The notes under the pieces were generated by a model. The model worked only from the letters and a program-made list of their open reading frames with translations, ran no database searches and had not been told where the DNA came from. DNA of 64,000 bases from Diphasiastrum complanatum (lineage: Eukaryota > Streptophyta > Lycopodiopsida > Lycopodiales > Lycopodiaceae), in assembly GCA_029204225.1 (NCBI GenBank), contig CM055103.1:50569470-50633469 (forward strand), in the 5' to 3' direction. How positions within the stretch are numbered: position 1 is the first letter of the stretch; each line of letters begins with the position of its first letter. The translations under genes and the position numbers were made by a program. Shown here in pieces: positions 1 through 13,200 of this stretch.

Positions 1-1235
1 GCCACTATTCAAAGTATCCTGCTCCTATTGTAATGTGTAGATAAATTGAGTTGCAAAAACCATTCCCTCGCTGATTCATAGTACATACTGTTCTTCTTCT
101 GCACTCTTGTTCTTCTAAATATGAGCTATTCCTACAAAAAATGAACTTCATTTTCCTGTAAAACCAACTGCTTCTTTCCCCAGCAGATTGTTTCTATAAA
201 TGACAAATCTATAAAAAAAAGAATGTTTCTTTTTTGGTTCGCCAGATTTCTTTTTCCAAAATTGAGGTTTGTTCGAGGAATCAGCGTTCCGCAACCATGA
301 TGTTTCTTTTTGTGTAAGTCATATCTTCGTTTCCAAACAATAATCATCATAACTGGTAATTCTAGGTTGAACTTTATATAGAATAACTTGATCTGTTAAA
401 GTTATTGACGTCAATTTCTCTCAACATAACGAAATCTCTCAAGCTTTTCTAACTAAAACAAAAGTCTACTTCACAGTGGACAAGTCCCTCCATAAAGTTT
501 ACTAGCTTGGTGAGCCATCAAAGCCAACTAGAAAATTAAAAGCCCATAAAGACCTTTTACCCAATAAGGTTTCACCAGACTTGGTGAATCAATTTATCAT
601 AGAGAATGCTGCCCAAATTTGATTTGCACCACATTAAAATCGTGGTGGCTTAGTCTTGCTCATCCTTTACATAACAGAATGGCCTGACCAGTGACCCCTT
701 TATGGTGGTTCCGCTAACTTACGAAGTTACGTCTCACCTAGTGGGCTTGTTCTAACTTCTGACATGACCCTTACCACCACAAAAGTTGAATAAGATAGTG
801 TCACCCCATACATAGACTTAGAAGTAGTTTACATTGACTGTGGCTGACAAGGGTTTAACACTTTCCCAGAGAAAAGACAGCTACCAAGTACCAATGATCA
901 ATTATTCAAAGTAGTTCTCTCCCTTTGATTTTTGAAGAGATAGCCATACATATACTATTGTTCTGTATGTAGACTTTGCAAAACTTTGCATGCATGGACA
1001 GACCTAAGACATCTGGTGACAAATAACCAATATAGCTTAGATGGCCATGAAAGTCCCTGTTTTTACAATTTCTTTTGCCTTTTTTGAAAAGTTATCCAAT
1101 CTTCATTTGAGCTCTGGGATTACAAGCTGGACAAAGAACTTCCTAACATATTCAGAAACCTGTGTAACAGCAGGTTCTCCTCCTAACTCAAAATGGTACA
1201 GGCGGCTTCAATTCTATATATGGCCATTTTATCTG
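1..1235. other. 3' flank of the hydrolase gene, no gene seen
   Basis: This is the sequence downstream of the stop codon of the minus-strand hydrolase gene. Its proximal part should hold the 3' UTR. No reading frame here resembles a known protein, and I see no repeat structure or clear polyadenylation signal. The distal part is ordinary AT-rich intergenic sequence. Confidence 0.5.
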
Positions 1236-4200
1236 TCAATCAAGATTATCCACATGTACAGGTGTGATATCATCTGCTACTTCAAATCCCCCTACTAGAC
1301 GAGCAAAAAATAACATCTCCTGCTCGAGAGTATACCTGATATTTTCTGCCTGCATGCAGTTATTATCAAAATATTATGACCGATTGAAAAACAAGCAGCT
1401 CTACTTCAAAAGAAACTTACTCATGTATAAGTTTGCCAGAACAGTGCACAAATTGCTGCAAAATAGCAAATGTTAATTGAATACAGAATGCTGATTGTTT
1501 TCAAACCTTGCGAAATCCATGTTGTTCACCCTCAAACTCAATCAAAGCCACAGGAATTCCCTTGGCTTTTACAGCTTTATAAATCATTTCTGCTTGATTC
1601 GGTAACACAACCTACATACAAAATTCCCCTCCATTCACTAAACACATATGCCAAAACAACATTTTCATTTTCAAGAGAAAGCAGTTACGTGAGCTTAGCA
1701 AAAGTTATGATCAAGGAAAATGCATCTCTCAAGGACTGTTGGATAAGCAAGCAAACCTTATCTTCAAGTCCCTGAAATAGTATAACGGGACAAGTCAGGT
1801 TTTCAAGGAAGTTGATAGGTGATCTTTCACGCAAAGCAAGTTCTCCCTTTCCTGGAGACAGTCACATGCAATACCTTCAAATATTACTACTCTGGGGATA
1901 AACCTGCCACCTAAGAATCATGAAAAAAGATTTGTACTCTAAAAGCAAGAACAACAGAAGGCAGTGAAAGATGAAGATTCACTCTAGGTAAGCTGAATCA
2001 CATCCAATGCAGATAAGCATGAGAATGTTTCTTACCTACGAGCGAATCAATGTAATGTGACTCAAATTTGTGGGTGTCTTCTTGAAAGACTGACAAGTCA
2101 CATAGCTGCCAGAGAAGTGGGGCAAGTTATAGGCCTATTCTGCTCAGATTGTATTTTACTTGCTTATTGCATTTGAACAAGCACATGATACAAGTTGGTC
2201 TCCAAACATTCAGCACAGAAATATTTTAGCGACTAAGAGTAGAAAACAGTGAAACTCTTTCTTAAAGTTATGTTGGACAGTTATAGAAACCATCTTTTGA
2301 AATTAAAAAAAATTATATGAAATATGAAAAAGGCAAGCATGTATAACCTCTCAGTAACAGACAAATTGCCAAATAGAAGCGTCATGAACAAGTAGATATG
2401 GTGCATAGGTATCCCAAGCAATTAAGTTTCTCAGTTTCCCACTTCTTAGGTGTCAAAACTATGATCCAAATATACCTTATCTCAAGCTATAGAACTAAGA
2501 TGAGACCTTTGCCACAACTAGGATTGTTGCAACATCATGATCATGTACAAGACTCACATCACCAAGATCTGACAGCCCATGATATATGTTTCTGCCCACA
2601 TCTACATATTGTGATACATAAGACTCAAGCGTGAGTATAGTAGCAGGTAATGCCCCTAGCTCATCAAAACATCCTCAAAATGTGGTGTGGGAGATGGAAC
2701 AGGATGACAACATGAAGCTTAGAAAAGTCCAAAAGAAAACCTTGTAAGTGACATTGATGTTCATATTAAAGAAACACTTACAATAGTTCGCTATACATTC
2801 AACTATACACCACTCAGCAATGTTTCAATGTAACAGCTAAAAACATTCCTAGTAGAAGGAGAACCAGGCATGATGACTGTTCAAGCACTAATAGTGAGAA
2901 GAATATAAACATAGATACATACTTGAGGGAGTAGACTTTTGTCGTCACTCCAACTATGCTAAAGGTACACAAACACACTAATAGGTGGAAGATAGTTATG
3001 GACTACTAGACTATTGGCCTACTAGGCCCATACTTGGCACATAAACGACATGGACGATGGGTCTTGTATTCATTTACAGTTACTAAGTCGTTGTTTACAC
3101 GATTATGTTATTTATCTGCAAGCCTAAAACGCCTAAGCTTTTTATTTTACTTGGATTGGGTATAATCTTGGAGTGGGGTCCTTCAGGCTTGTAAGCACAA
3201 ACCCACTAGGAGGGCATTTATCCTAATTTCCCCTCCTTAGACCCTAATTTAGAGTTACTATTCTATTGGATCCATTTTCGATGTATAGCCTATGTACGTT
3301 CGTTATTTAGCTTGTTGATTTGGTATTGTTGGGGCTCTTCGTGGGAGGGGGAGGACTCTTGTCTTCACTATTGCCTGTAAGGCTCTAGCTGATGATGCAT
3401 GTCTTGCTAGTTTGCCATTCTTTGCTAAAAACTATGATTTTGATTATAACATGGTATCATAGCACTTTCTTGGGCAGATTTGACTTTTTGGCGGGTGGCA
3501 CCTTACTTCACGATCTTCTTTGTGGCATTGCCAATGTTTTCTTGGCTGGATCTCTACTTCAATAAGATTTTGATGGCACTTTTATTTTTTTCACCTAGCA
3601 CTTGCTGAATTTTCATAGTACTCTTCAGAAGCACCTACTCCTATTTGTAGCCCTAACATTTCTTTCCCTGGTAGCTTCTTCAGATTTTTATTTTTTGGGG
3701 TTTTTGTGATGCTGGATTTGTGCACCCTAGCCCATTTGTAGAAAACTAAAATCGCCTATTGTGCACTGAAGCGATATTGTACGGACTTTTATCAAAAGAA
3801 AAAAATAAAATTGAGTGATATTGGATTTGAGCACCTTAGCCTATTTGCAACCAACTAAATTAGTCTATTGAGCACCGAACCTTTGAGAACCATCAACCAC
3901 CACCATGAAAGTGTCATGACCATGCTAGTGTTGCTATGGACATTCTTTCCATGGTACCCTTTGTTATGGACATCTTCTCCATATGATTGCTCTTTCTATA
4001 CAGATGTTGGCCATGTGTCCTTTTTATTTACATACAAGCCTAAGGGCCCTAGTTATTCACTTTCAATTTATGTGGGCCATAGACCCAACTACTATTAGTT
4101 AATTAGCTAAGGTGGCAACCTTTCTCTCTCTACATTTCCATTGTAGAGCCTTATCACCTCTAGTCTCTAGAAGCTTCTACTTTAGGGCATTTGTTGGTAT

Positions 4201-7200
4201 GAAGAGGGACTAGAGACACTCATTATTTAGCTTCGGATATTGGTATTGCTTGAGCTCTTTGTAAGAGAATTCATTGTTATTGCTTGTGGGGTTTTAGCCA
4301 TTGAATGTATGTGTGATGCAAGTTGTCAATCTTCGTGGGAGATTCCTATTTGATTGTCATTTATAGTCTTTTATACATCATTGATATCAAAATCTATGAT
4401 TATGTTCAAAACTATTGCAGAGAAGGCCAAGAATATAAACTTCACGGATGTGTGAGTAGGCCAAGTCTATATTGGCAAGTAGAAGCAAAATGTATGATTG
4501 GAGAGTAAAAAACCAATAGAAAGAACAAAAAATGAGCATTTGGACAACTTGGCATAGAGCTTGTGATTAGAGAAGTTGAGTATGGTGCCAAGGTGGTTTG
4601 TATAAGTAGCAAGGGGATGTGCTATAGACAAGTCTATCATCAAAGTAAACCTAAAAATATATAACATTTGCATAAATCACTATTGTCAATCCAATTAAAG
4701 TTCGACAAACAATAACTTCGAAAAGTAGCACTTATCTCAAAACAGATTTCAATTTTCCTCTCATTCCCAAATGGTTTGTATGATTAGAAAGGGATGTGTT
4801 ATAGTATACACAAGTCTATCATCCAAGTAGATAGGGATAGATGCTAGTGAGGGGTGGTGTTTTAGAAAGTGGATGGTCCATAAGTGATAGGCATGACTCG
4901 GAACACTAGTGGTGTTTTAACTAAGGATGGATGCCATAGAATCGATGTTGATTTGAAGTAGCATTGGTAACAAGAGCTTGTGATAGCTTGTAAAAGTATT
5001 GTTGTCACCCAAGAACCATCAAAAAATTGTCTGCCAATGTAGCAAAAACGCAAAAACCCGAAAAACCCGAAGGTGCCCTTAGACTGAAGGTATGCAAATT
5101 TTGAAGGTGCCCTTAGACTTAAGGTATGTAAATCCTGAAGGCGCCCTTAGATTTAAGGCAGCGAAGAAGGCGAAAAAGGCGAAAAAAGCCGAAAAGTGCC
5201 TTGGACTAAAGGCAGCAAAGAAGGCGAAGGTGCCTTGGACTAAAGGCAGCGAAAAAGCAGAAAATGCCTTAGACTAAAGGCAGTGAAAAAACCGAAAAAG
5301 CCGAAGGTGCCTTAAAAATGGTTTCTAAGGTCACTTTGTCGCATTTTTCGCGAAAGGGCGAAAAAGGCAAAGGTGCCTTAAGAATGGTTTCTAAGGCATT
5401 CTGGCCACTTGGCCACTATGTCACTTTTCTCGCTAAGGTGCAAAAAAGGCTAAGGTGCTAAAAATGGTTTAAGGCAAAAAAATCTTAAACGGAAAAATGT
5501 GAAGGTCCGAAAACATGTTGTCGGCCTTCATTTTTCAGGATGCTCATTACTTGAACGATTTGTTTAAGGTTGAGCATAAGAAATCTAACACTCCCCCTTA
5601 CTCTGGATCCTGAAAAACGCTTTGTACTTCAGTTTTAACATATTTAAAATCTGAGATGATGCTCCTTTTGATAGAGCTAACATGCATTTTGAATCCTTCA
5701 ATAAATTCAGATTGTTACTAAATAGTAACATATCATGTACATAAAAGGTGATGATTATGAAGGGATTCGACACAGACTAAACATAAAAATTCGAGCCTGT
5801 CGAGTTTGGCATAAAACCATTCTCGTTGAAAGTTGCATTGGTCTTCTCTTGATCAGCATCAGTTGTTGACATTGCCTCTGAAACAACGTTTGATTCCTGC
5901 ACAAAGTAGCAGGCCAGATCATCCATGAATCGGGATGGAGGTTGTCTTGATCGGTTCGATCTTTTGGGTTGAACTGCGATCATCTGATGCGATTCGTTTT
6001 GCTGAGGGACTGCCTCGTTGTCGGAGTCGGTGTAAGTGTCAGTGTCAGTGTCAGTGTCAATCTTCTGATCAGTCCTAAGTTGTTCGTAGTTGTTGGTGTC
6101 GATTCTAGGATCTGAATTCGAAGTAGCTTTCCCCTTGTGGTCGATAAACTGATCTTCCGCAAAAATGACATTTCTGCTCATGAAAGTCTTCTGAGAGTCC
6201 AGATTGAAGAGCTTGTATGTCTGATGGTCTGAGAAATAGCTGATGAAGATCGACCTTCTGCTGGTGTTGTCCAGCTTCCTACTTAGATCAGCAGGGATCT
6301 ACGAGTAGGCTATGCATCCAAACACTCGAATATTTGTGAGTGATGGCTTCGATCTTGTCCACACCTCATAAGGTGTCTTGCCATTCAGGGCCTCTAAGAT
6401 GGATCGATTTTGAAGGTAGGTTGCTGTAGTAACAGCTTCTGCCCAAAATTTCTTTGGAAGACAGGCATGGGCGAGCATGCTCTTTGCACTTGCGATGAGT
6501 GTCTGATTCTTCCTATGAGCTACACCATTGGACTGAGGTGAGTAGCTGGCTGAATGTTGTTGTAAATGTATTCGATTGGCTTTGCAGAAAGCTTTGAACT
6601 CGGTGGAGATAAATACTCCCCCTGCATCAGAGCGTAGAGCTTTGATTCTTCTCTGGGTCAATTTTTCTGATGATGCCTTGAACTGCATGAAGAACCTGAG
6701 AGTCTCGGATTTGTTCTTCAAGAAATATGTTGCAGTCCTCCGAGAGAAGTCATCAATGATAGTCAGCAAATAGACAGCTAGAGCTTGACTACTTGTAGAA
6801 TAGGAATGATTGATTTTGTACGAATTACCACACGTTCTACTGAAAGCAATAACTTTCCTAGATTCGTCAAAAATAGTGCAGCCCTGTCTATCGAATTTGA
6901 CCCTCTGACCCGAATCTGTGATTCTACTAACTGAGAGCAGGTTTTTGGTCAGATTTGGAATGTGAAGAACATTGGACAAAAACATCACATCACCTTTCTG
7001 GAATTCGACTTTGACTGTTCCTACACCCTTGATAGTATGAGTCAAGTTGTCTCCAAGTTGCACAACTGTAGGATGTTCTTCGACTTTGGTCAAGAAGGCA
7101 GCTTCATCTTCCTCCTGTTGCTGGATCGAGTGACTGGTAGAAGCAGCATTTGCTTGTTGTTGGAACTGTTGCTTCCTTTCGTTGTTGTATTGCAGCGTTT

Positions 7201-10200
7201 TGCAATCCTTGATAAGGTGACAGAATAGATTTTGTCTTGGCTGGAAGGATGAAGACTCTGAAGTTGATGGTGTATTTGATACGGATCGTTGCATGTTGCT
7301 CTTATTGTCAGGATAGTCTGACTGTGTAGACCTCTTGGATCTAAACTTCTGATTTTTTGAATACAGAGATGACGGCTGCATCACCTTCTGGTTTGAGCTT
7401 TGTGCCATCAACGATGTCCCACAGTTCTTTGGCTAGAAGTATACCCTTCATCTTGAATTTCCAGAGATGGTAGTTGTCTCCATCGAGTTTGTCAATGAGA
7501 GATGAACTGGATGATGGATCCATTTTGGTTGAACGAGATCGTTGGTAGAAACAACGATTGTCGGAATACTGTTGGCTGCGCATTTGCTAGAAGACGTCTT
7601 GATAGAAACAAGACTGATAATCCGCAGTAGAAATGCAAATTATTGAAATGCCTGCTCTGATACCATGTCGTAAAACCGCGGGGGTGAACAGCAGCGGAAG
7701 CTCAAGGATTTGAGCGTAGGCGTGTAGGAACGGAAACACAACAGTTAGCAGCAGAAATATTCAAGTAGAAGTATTCATACAAAATGCGCAAATGAACGAC
7801 GCAGTAGTGAGACAAAAATTGCACTCTGATTAATATCAACAGTGAGTACAATGGCTTGAAGTAATAACTTCAGCTTGTTGAGCATGATAACGCTGGTTAC
7901 TAAAAAACTTCGATTGAAAGAGAAATTCAATTAACACTTACATAGCTTGATTCAGCTAATATATAGATTTTACAAGTGTCGAGAGAAAGATATCTTATGC
8001 CTTAACTGCCATTTACTCCAGTTTTGCATCTGTACAAAGTAGATAACCGCCCTTAGGATATTCGTTTCTCCAGCTGTTTTAGGGTTGATGATAAGTTGGC
8101 GACGTCGGTTTGCCAATGTAGCAAAAACGCAAAAACCCGAAAAACCCGAAGGTGTATGTAATCCTGAAGGCGCCCTTAGATTTAAGGCAGCGAAGAAGGC
8201 GAAAAAAGCCGAAAAGTGCCTTGGACTAAAGGCAGCGAAGAAGGCGAAGGTGCCTTAGACTAAAGGCAGGGAAAAAGCAGAAAGTGCCTTAGACTAAAGG
8301 CAGCGAAAATGCCGAAGGTGCCTTAGACTAAAGGCAGCGAAAAAACCGAAAAAGCCGAAGGTGCCTTAAAAGTGGTTTCTAAGGCATTCTGGCCACTTTG
8401 TCGCATTTTTCGCGAAGGGGCGAAAAAGGCGAAAAAGGCGAAGGTGCCTTAAGAATGGTTTCTAAGGCATTCTGGCCACTTGGCCACTGTGTCGCTTTTC
8501 TCGCTAAGTTGCGGAAAAGGCTAGGTGCTAAAAATGGTTAAGGCAAAAAAATCGTAAACGGAAAAATGTGAAAGTCCGAAAACATGTTGTCGGCCTTGGG
8601 TTTTCAGGATGCTCATTACTTGAACGATTTGTTTAAGGCTGAGCATAAGAAATCCAACATTTGCCACTCCCCCTATTCAAATTGAGGCAGCCTTCCAGCT
8701 CATCACGTACATCCAAAGAGCTCAGGCACTTCCTGAAACAGAGGAGCGGTATACGCGGATTGCACTCATGTCCTCTCATCACCTTCAGACTCAGGGATAT
8801 ATTGGTGCAATTGCTCTCTATGTTCATAATTTTTTGAGTGCTTGTGATTTCTAGTCATTATTGGAGTGAGTTCCAAAGAGAGTAGGGAAGAGGGGACAAC
8901 CTTGCTTCACACCAATGCTGCTGAATTTTTTGTTGATAAATCCCCTTGAGGAACACACCTTGGCTATCACTTTATTATTAAGTTGTCCAACCGCACATCG
9001 TAGGTCCATTGCGACACCCTTTTTAACAATTCTTTCCCATAGTTTATGCCTTGGAACAGTGTCAAAGTCCTTGCAAAAGTCTAGAAAACAACAATGAGCA
9101 TATAGTTCTTCTCAATGAGTTTTTCCGTTAATGGATCTCAAAATGACCAAGTGATTACTAGTGGAATGCATTTTTTGAAAGTTGACTTGCTTGTATGCAG
9201 CTGATTGATGTCCCAAAAACTGCTAAGTTTCCTTTTCACTATGCTCTTCCAATACATGTCCAATCATAATTGTCCTATAGATAGAAGGGTCATTCTCATC
9301 TCCACTCTTAAAGAGGGGAACAATACTACTATGAGACTATATCTCGAAAAAGTCTAGTAATGCTTGGCTAAGGTAATGAAAGGAGCAAGGACCTCTTTTT
9401 GCGTCATATTAAACATGACGACATAGTCACTTGGAAGTGCGAGAGGCTGGCCTAATCAGATCGAGTAATCCCAATATACCAGGTCCAGGGCAATTGGAGT
9501 GACCAAGGTATCAAATAGGCTCTCCATGGAAGCATAATCTCTCCATGCTGACCAAGGAACTCTTTCCTTTTCTAAGTCTGCAAAAGCTACTTGGCTCAAA
9601 CTAAATTGAGGTCTACTGATGAGTATCCCCAAAGATGTTTAAGAGAGATCAACTTCCAAGTGTTATGGAAACACCTTGTGCTCCCATAATTGTAGCACAT
9701 GTATCTTACCAGTACCATGATAATCTTGTGTATGTGTGCACTGTGCACATGTGTAGAGACATTTGTTTTGCAGCCTTTTGGTTCTCATAGGGCATAATGG
9801 CCTTAAAGAAGTTTTACTAAAGGTGACACTTTTTTAGCCCACCAAAAACCATTGTCCCTTCTAGATTTTTTTGGTATTATATTCAGCCCAAGAATAGTTC
9901 AAATGGTCATCTAACAGGACAAATAAAATTATGAGGGCATATTTCTATTTTAACTGAATATAAATGAGAAGATTTCAAAGGAGCTGACATGGCCATTTTG
10001 ATTAGAGGATGCAAAAGTCTGAAGTTTAAGAGATATATATATTGTGCTATACATTCAGGTCCTGCAATACATCATTGCTAAGTAGAAGTACAGTTACCCA
10101 TCTATGTCCTCCTAAGTAAATGTCAACATTTTTATTGGCTGTTCCAAAACAAGTGCAAAGGAGTGAAAATCATAAAATCCACACCTTGCATGACCATACT

Positions 10201-13200
10201 TCAATTTCAGTGGAACAATTATGATCATAAACAGAAAACTGGCACAAATTGGTTCACAAAAGTGGAACATGAGATGTTTCTTTAACTTTGTGAGGTGGTT
10301 CAAAATTGTTGTAAAGGTTATACCTACAATGAGGACCAGGATAAATGCAGGCCACACCTCAAAAAAGGATTCTAATAATTTTTCATCGCTATAAACTTAT
10401 GGGGGTAAGGAAGTTCAATACCCCATATAATGAAGCACCAGCCTTGAATGTGTGACTGAAAACAAGGGTAGCTAAGGTTGTGTAACCTCCTGCTGAACGG
10501 CCATCAATACAAAGCCGTTGTCCATCTACCTCTCCAGTAGCTACCTGCAATTCCAAGGTTTCTCATGCCAGCAATAAATAATATTGAAATAACTAACTTG
10601 TACAAAAAGGCCAGTATGCTCCCCTTTTTATACCACTGCTATTATACTAGCAGTATCTCTACTCCTTGCATTTTATAAATGTAAAAGCATTGCTATTCTA
10701 CTTACCAAGTACTCTGCACAGCTGCAACAATCATTGACATCCACAACTCCCCAGTTTCCATACAGCCTCTCTCTATATGGCCTTCCATAACCTTCAATCA
10801 GAGATGTAACCATAGGATACTAAGAGTTAGCAAGTACGGAGGTGCTTTTACATGTCTGGCTATTGATTCAAACTTCCACATCCCACATTGAAGTACAAAA
10901 ACTAGACTGGCTTCATCAATGAGTTAATTAGACAATTCATGCTAGATGCAATTTCCAAATACAGGAAACATCTGTGCAAAAGCTTATTTTCTGTCACTGA
11001 CCTTACAAAAGCTACAAACTGCAAGCTCCCTACAACTTGATCACCAGTCTATAACTTCTGTTCATATTATTGCAGAATACCAATTTTCAAGCATGGTCCA
11101 TAGGTTGCAAAGGTGAATTGCAGCAGAGACATCCAAAGCTAAGGCTTCTACAGAGTTCCTCCAAAAGATCTACAACTCTAGATAAACAGCAAGATCCAAA
11201 TTTCAGAGTGAGGTTACACCCTTTTAACAACAATCGTTGCAATCAGTTTCTAGCTGTTTTGTTTACTAACAGTAATTTGTGATTGTCTTTGTTTTTGAAC
11301 AGTCATTTGCTTCTAGCATAAGGCCATCTTCCAAGGTTTGGAGACCTTCAAGCATTACATCCAAGAAATTTGGAACATTGTATCTCTGCTGTATAGAGGA
11401 TGCTGAGTTTTCGTGTCACACTGTAGCAAAAGCACTCAATACTTTTTACCTAAGTAGTCCATGGTACCCAGCACTTGTTTCTGTTTGTGATAAAACAAAG
11501 ACCAGCTCAATGAATCCTGATACATACAGGTGAATGATGTTATGTACCAGAGTTACATAACAGCTGATCAAGAGTTCAAGTTATGCTTATGATAACCTTA
11601 GGTGACAGGAGATGGACACTGGTTTGCTATGTGGAGCTGTTGTCCTAAAATAGTCCAAGATAACTTTTGAAACTCTGACCATATTTAGAGTATCTGACCA
11701 TAAAAGATCACCATCAGTCAATATATGAGATGAAGTGCACCTTGTGATTATCATTAAAGAAGGTCGATTTTTGTGCACATGATTGTTCCGAGCTAAATGC
11801 ACAGCTAGAGCTAAAGAGACATCAGACATTTCTTTGAGGTAGGAGCTACTGGTATGGGGTACGAACATTCAATTGTCTTGATCTAGGATAGGTTCAACCT
11901 CGGGATGGACCGGCAGTAATGGGTGGTGAGTCAGCAATCCAATTATGCCTGTGCAGTTACAAGGAGGTCAGAGTCAGCAATCTGCAATTGTCAAACATGA
12001 CAATAGAGCAATCAGTCAAAATTGCCAGGTCCAAATGCTCTTTGACCCATTTTAGAGAGATAAATTGCGTTTATGATTTGCTAACTGGTGAAACATCTTG
12101 CCTACTGATGTTATTGTGTCAAAGTACAAAGGATAGCCACGTATTGGAATGCTCATTGCTATCCAAAGTTTTCTGGAGGTAAACTGTCTGTCTTAGAGCG
12201 GTAGTTGATTCTTGCTTCAGATTTTCAAGCACAATGCAATCTTATCAAAATTTTGTCGATATCCTTACTCGGTGTCCTAGAAGCATTGGTACTTTGCCTG
12301 CTACATTAGTTTGGTTGAGATACATAGAGTTGTCTCTAGATGAGTTGTTGGTGTACGAGCTTACTTGATAGAGGTAGAATTGATGAGGTGTACTTCTGGG
12401 AGAGCAATGCACCGGTTTGTTCATACATGTATCACAAAGAAGATATTCTTTGTTTCAACAAAAAGCTAGCTAGATAGGGAGGCCAGCGAATTCTTGACTT
12501 CTTCAGTTGAGGAGGCTAGAGGGCACTGAAGTAGTGAGAAAAGGTTCACGCGAAATGGGATATCAATGAGCAGCGTTGAGAGATCTTACTTATAAATCTA
12601 TGAGGTTTGTCGTTGATCAGTTCAATATTAAAATGCATGCTTGAGAGTGCAAGCAATTGCAATTCGGCTCTTAAGCATCTCACATGCTGCTATTTAGAGA
12701 ATTCACTTCCATAAAAGCTCATCGCAAACTCTCTAAACTGATCTTCACGGCTGTTTTCTTGGCATTGAGGGCATACTTATTAAGTTTCCACAATCGGATC
12801 AAATTAGCTGTACTTGGTGGATTAAGTGCTGGGAGTAGTTACAATCATAGTGATATCGACAGTCATTTTGACCTTCGGCCACATGTTATTACTTTTATTT
12901 GTACCATATGGTATGAAGTTGGGTCCTTTGAACCCATCATCTATTAATGGCATTTATTTTTTACTTGGTTATTATTGTGCTCCAACATAGTGATTGGGCA
13001 CAGCCTAGAGCCCTAATTGGGGAACTCAAGGGCCTCCAATAATACAAATAGGCCTACAAGCCTGGATATTTCATAGAGTAGATTCAGGATAGCATAGCAG
13101 CATACATCAGATTTAGGCTTCAGCATTTAATAAATTCTAATTACAATTCTGGTAGCATCATTGTGAAGAGACTATTTACTAAAAAAACATTAATTAATTG

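Larger units (their letters stand above)
5032..8659 (-). mobile_element. Decayed Ty1-copia LTR retrotransposon
   Basis: The element reads on the minus strand: 5' LTR (8659-7666), primer-binding site, deleted gag-pol, polypurine tract, and a shortened 3' LTR (5590-5032). The two LTRs match over about 550 bp. The 3' LTR stops at 5032 and lacks the final 435 bp of the 5' LTR. The flanks do not give a clean 5-bp target duplication (ttgtc against tttgc), so the left end has probably been rearranged. The element lies in intron 14 of the hydrolase gene, in the same orientation as the gene. Confidence 0.9.
2106..10421 (-). other. Intron 14 of the hydrolase gene (8.3 kb, TE-filled)
   Basis: This is the longest intron of the hydrolase gene, between the exon carrying the catalytic serine and the exon starting LCDLSVF. 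It contains the LTR-like pair at 3.0-4.4 kb, a decayed copia element at 5032-8659 and two LINE pieces at 8660-9640. The stretches 2106-2989, 4400-5031 and 9641-10421 show no recognisable coding or repeat structure. Confidence 0.85.

Noticed and set aside
5092-5277. Lysine/alanine-rich plus-strand ORF
   Set aside because: It is the antisense reading of the tandem units inside a copia LTR and is not conserved in the second LTR.
8665-8675. Polypurine-tract-like run next to the 5' LTR
   Set aside because: The bases are codons of the LINE motif PPIQ, which recurs at 8668 and 19450; its position outside a 5' LTR is coincidental.
11587-11868. Possible copia RNase H ([11 protein letters not shown])
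   Set aside because: Only one short block is suggestive, and the surrounding conserved residues of RNase H are missing.
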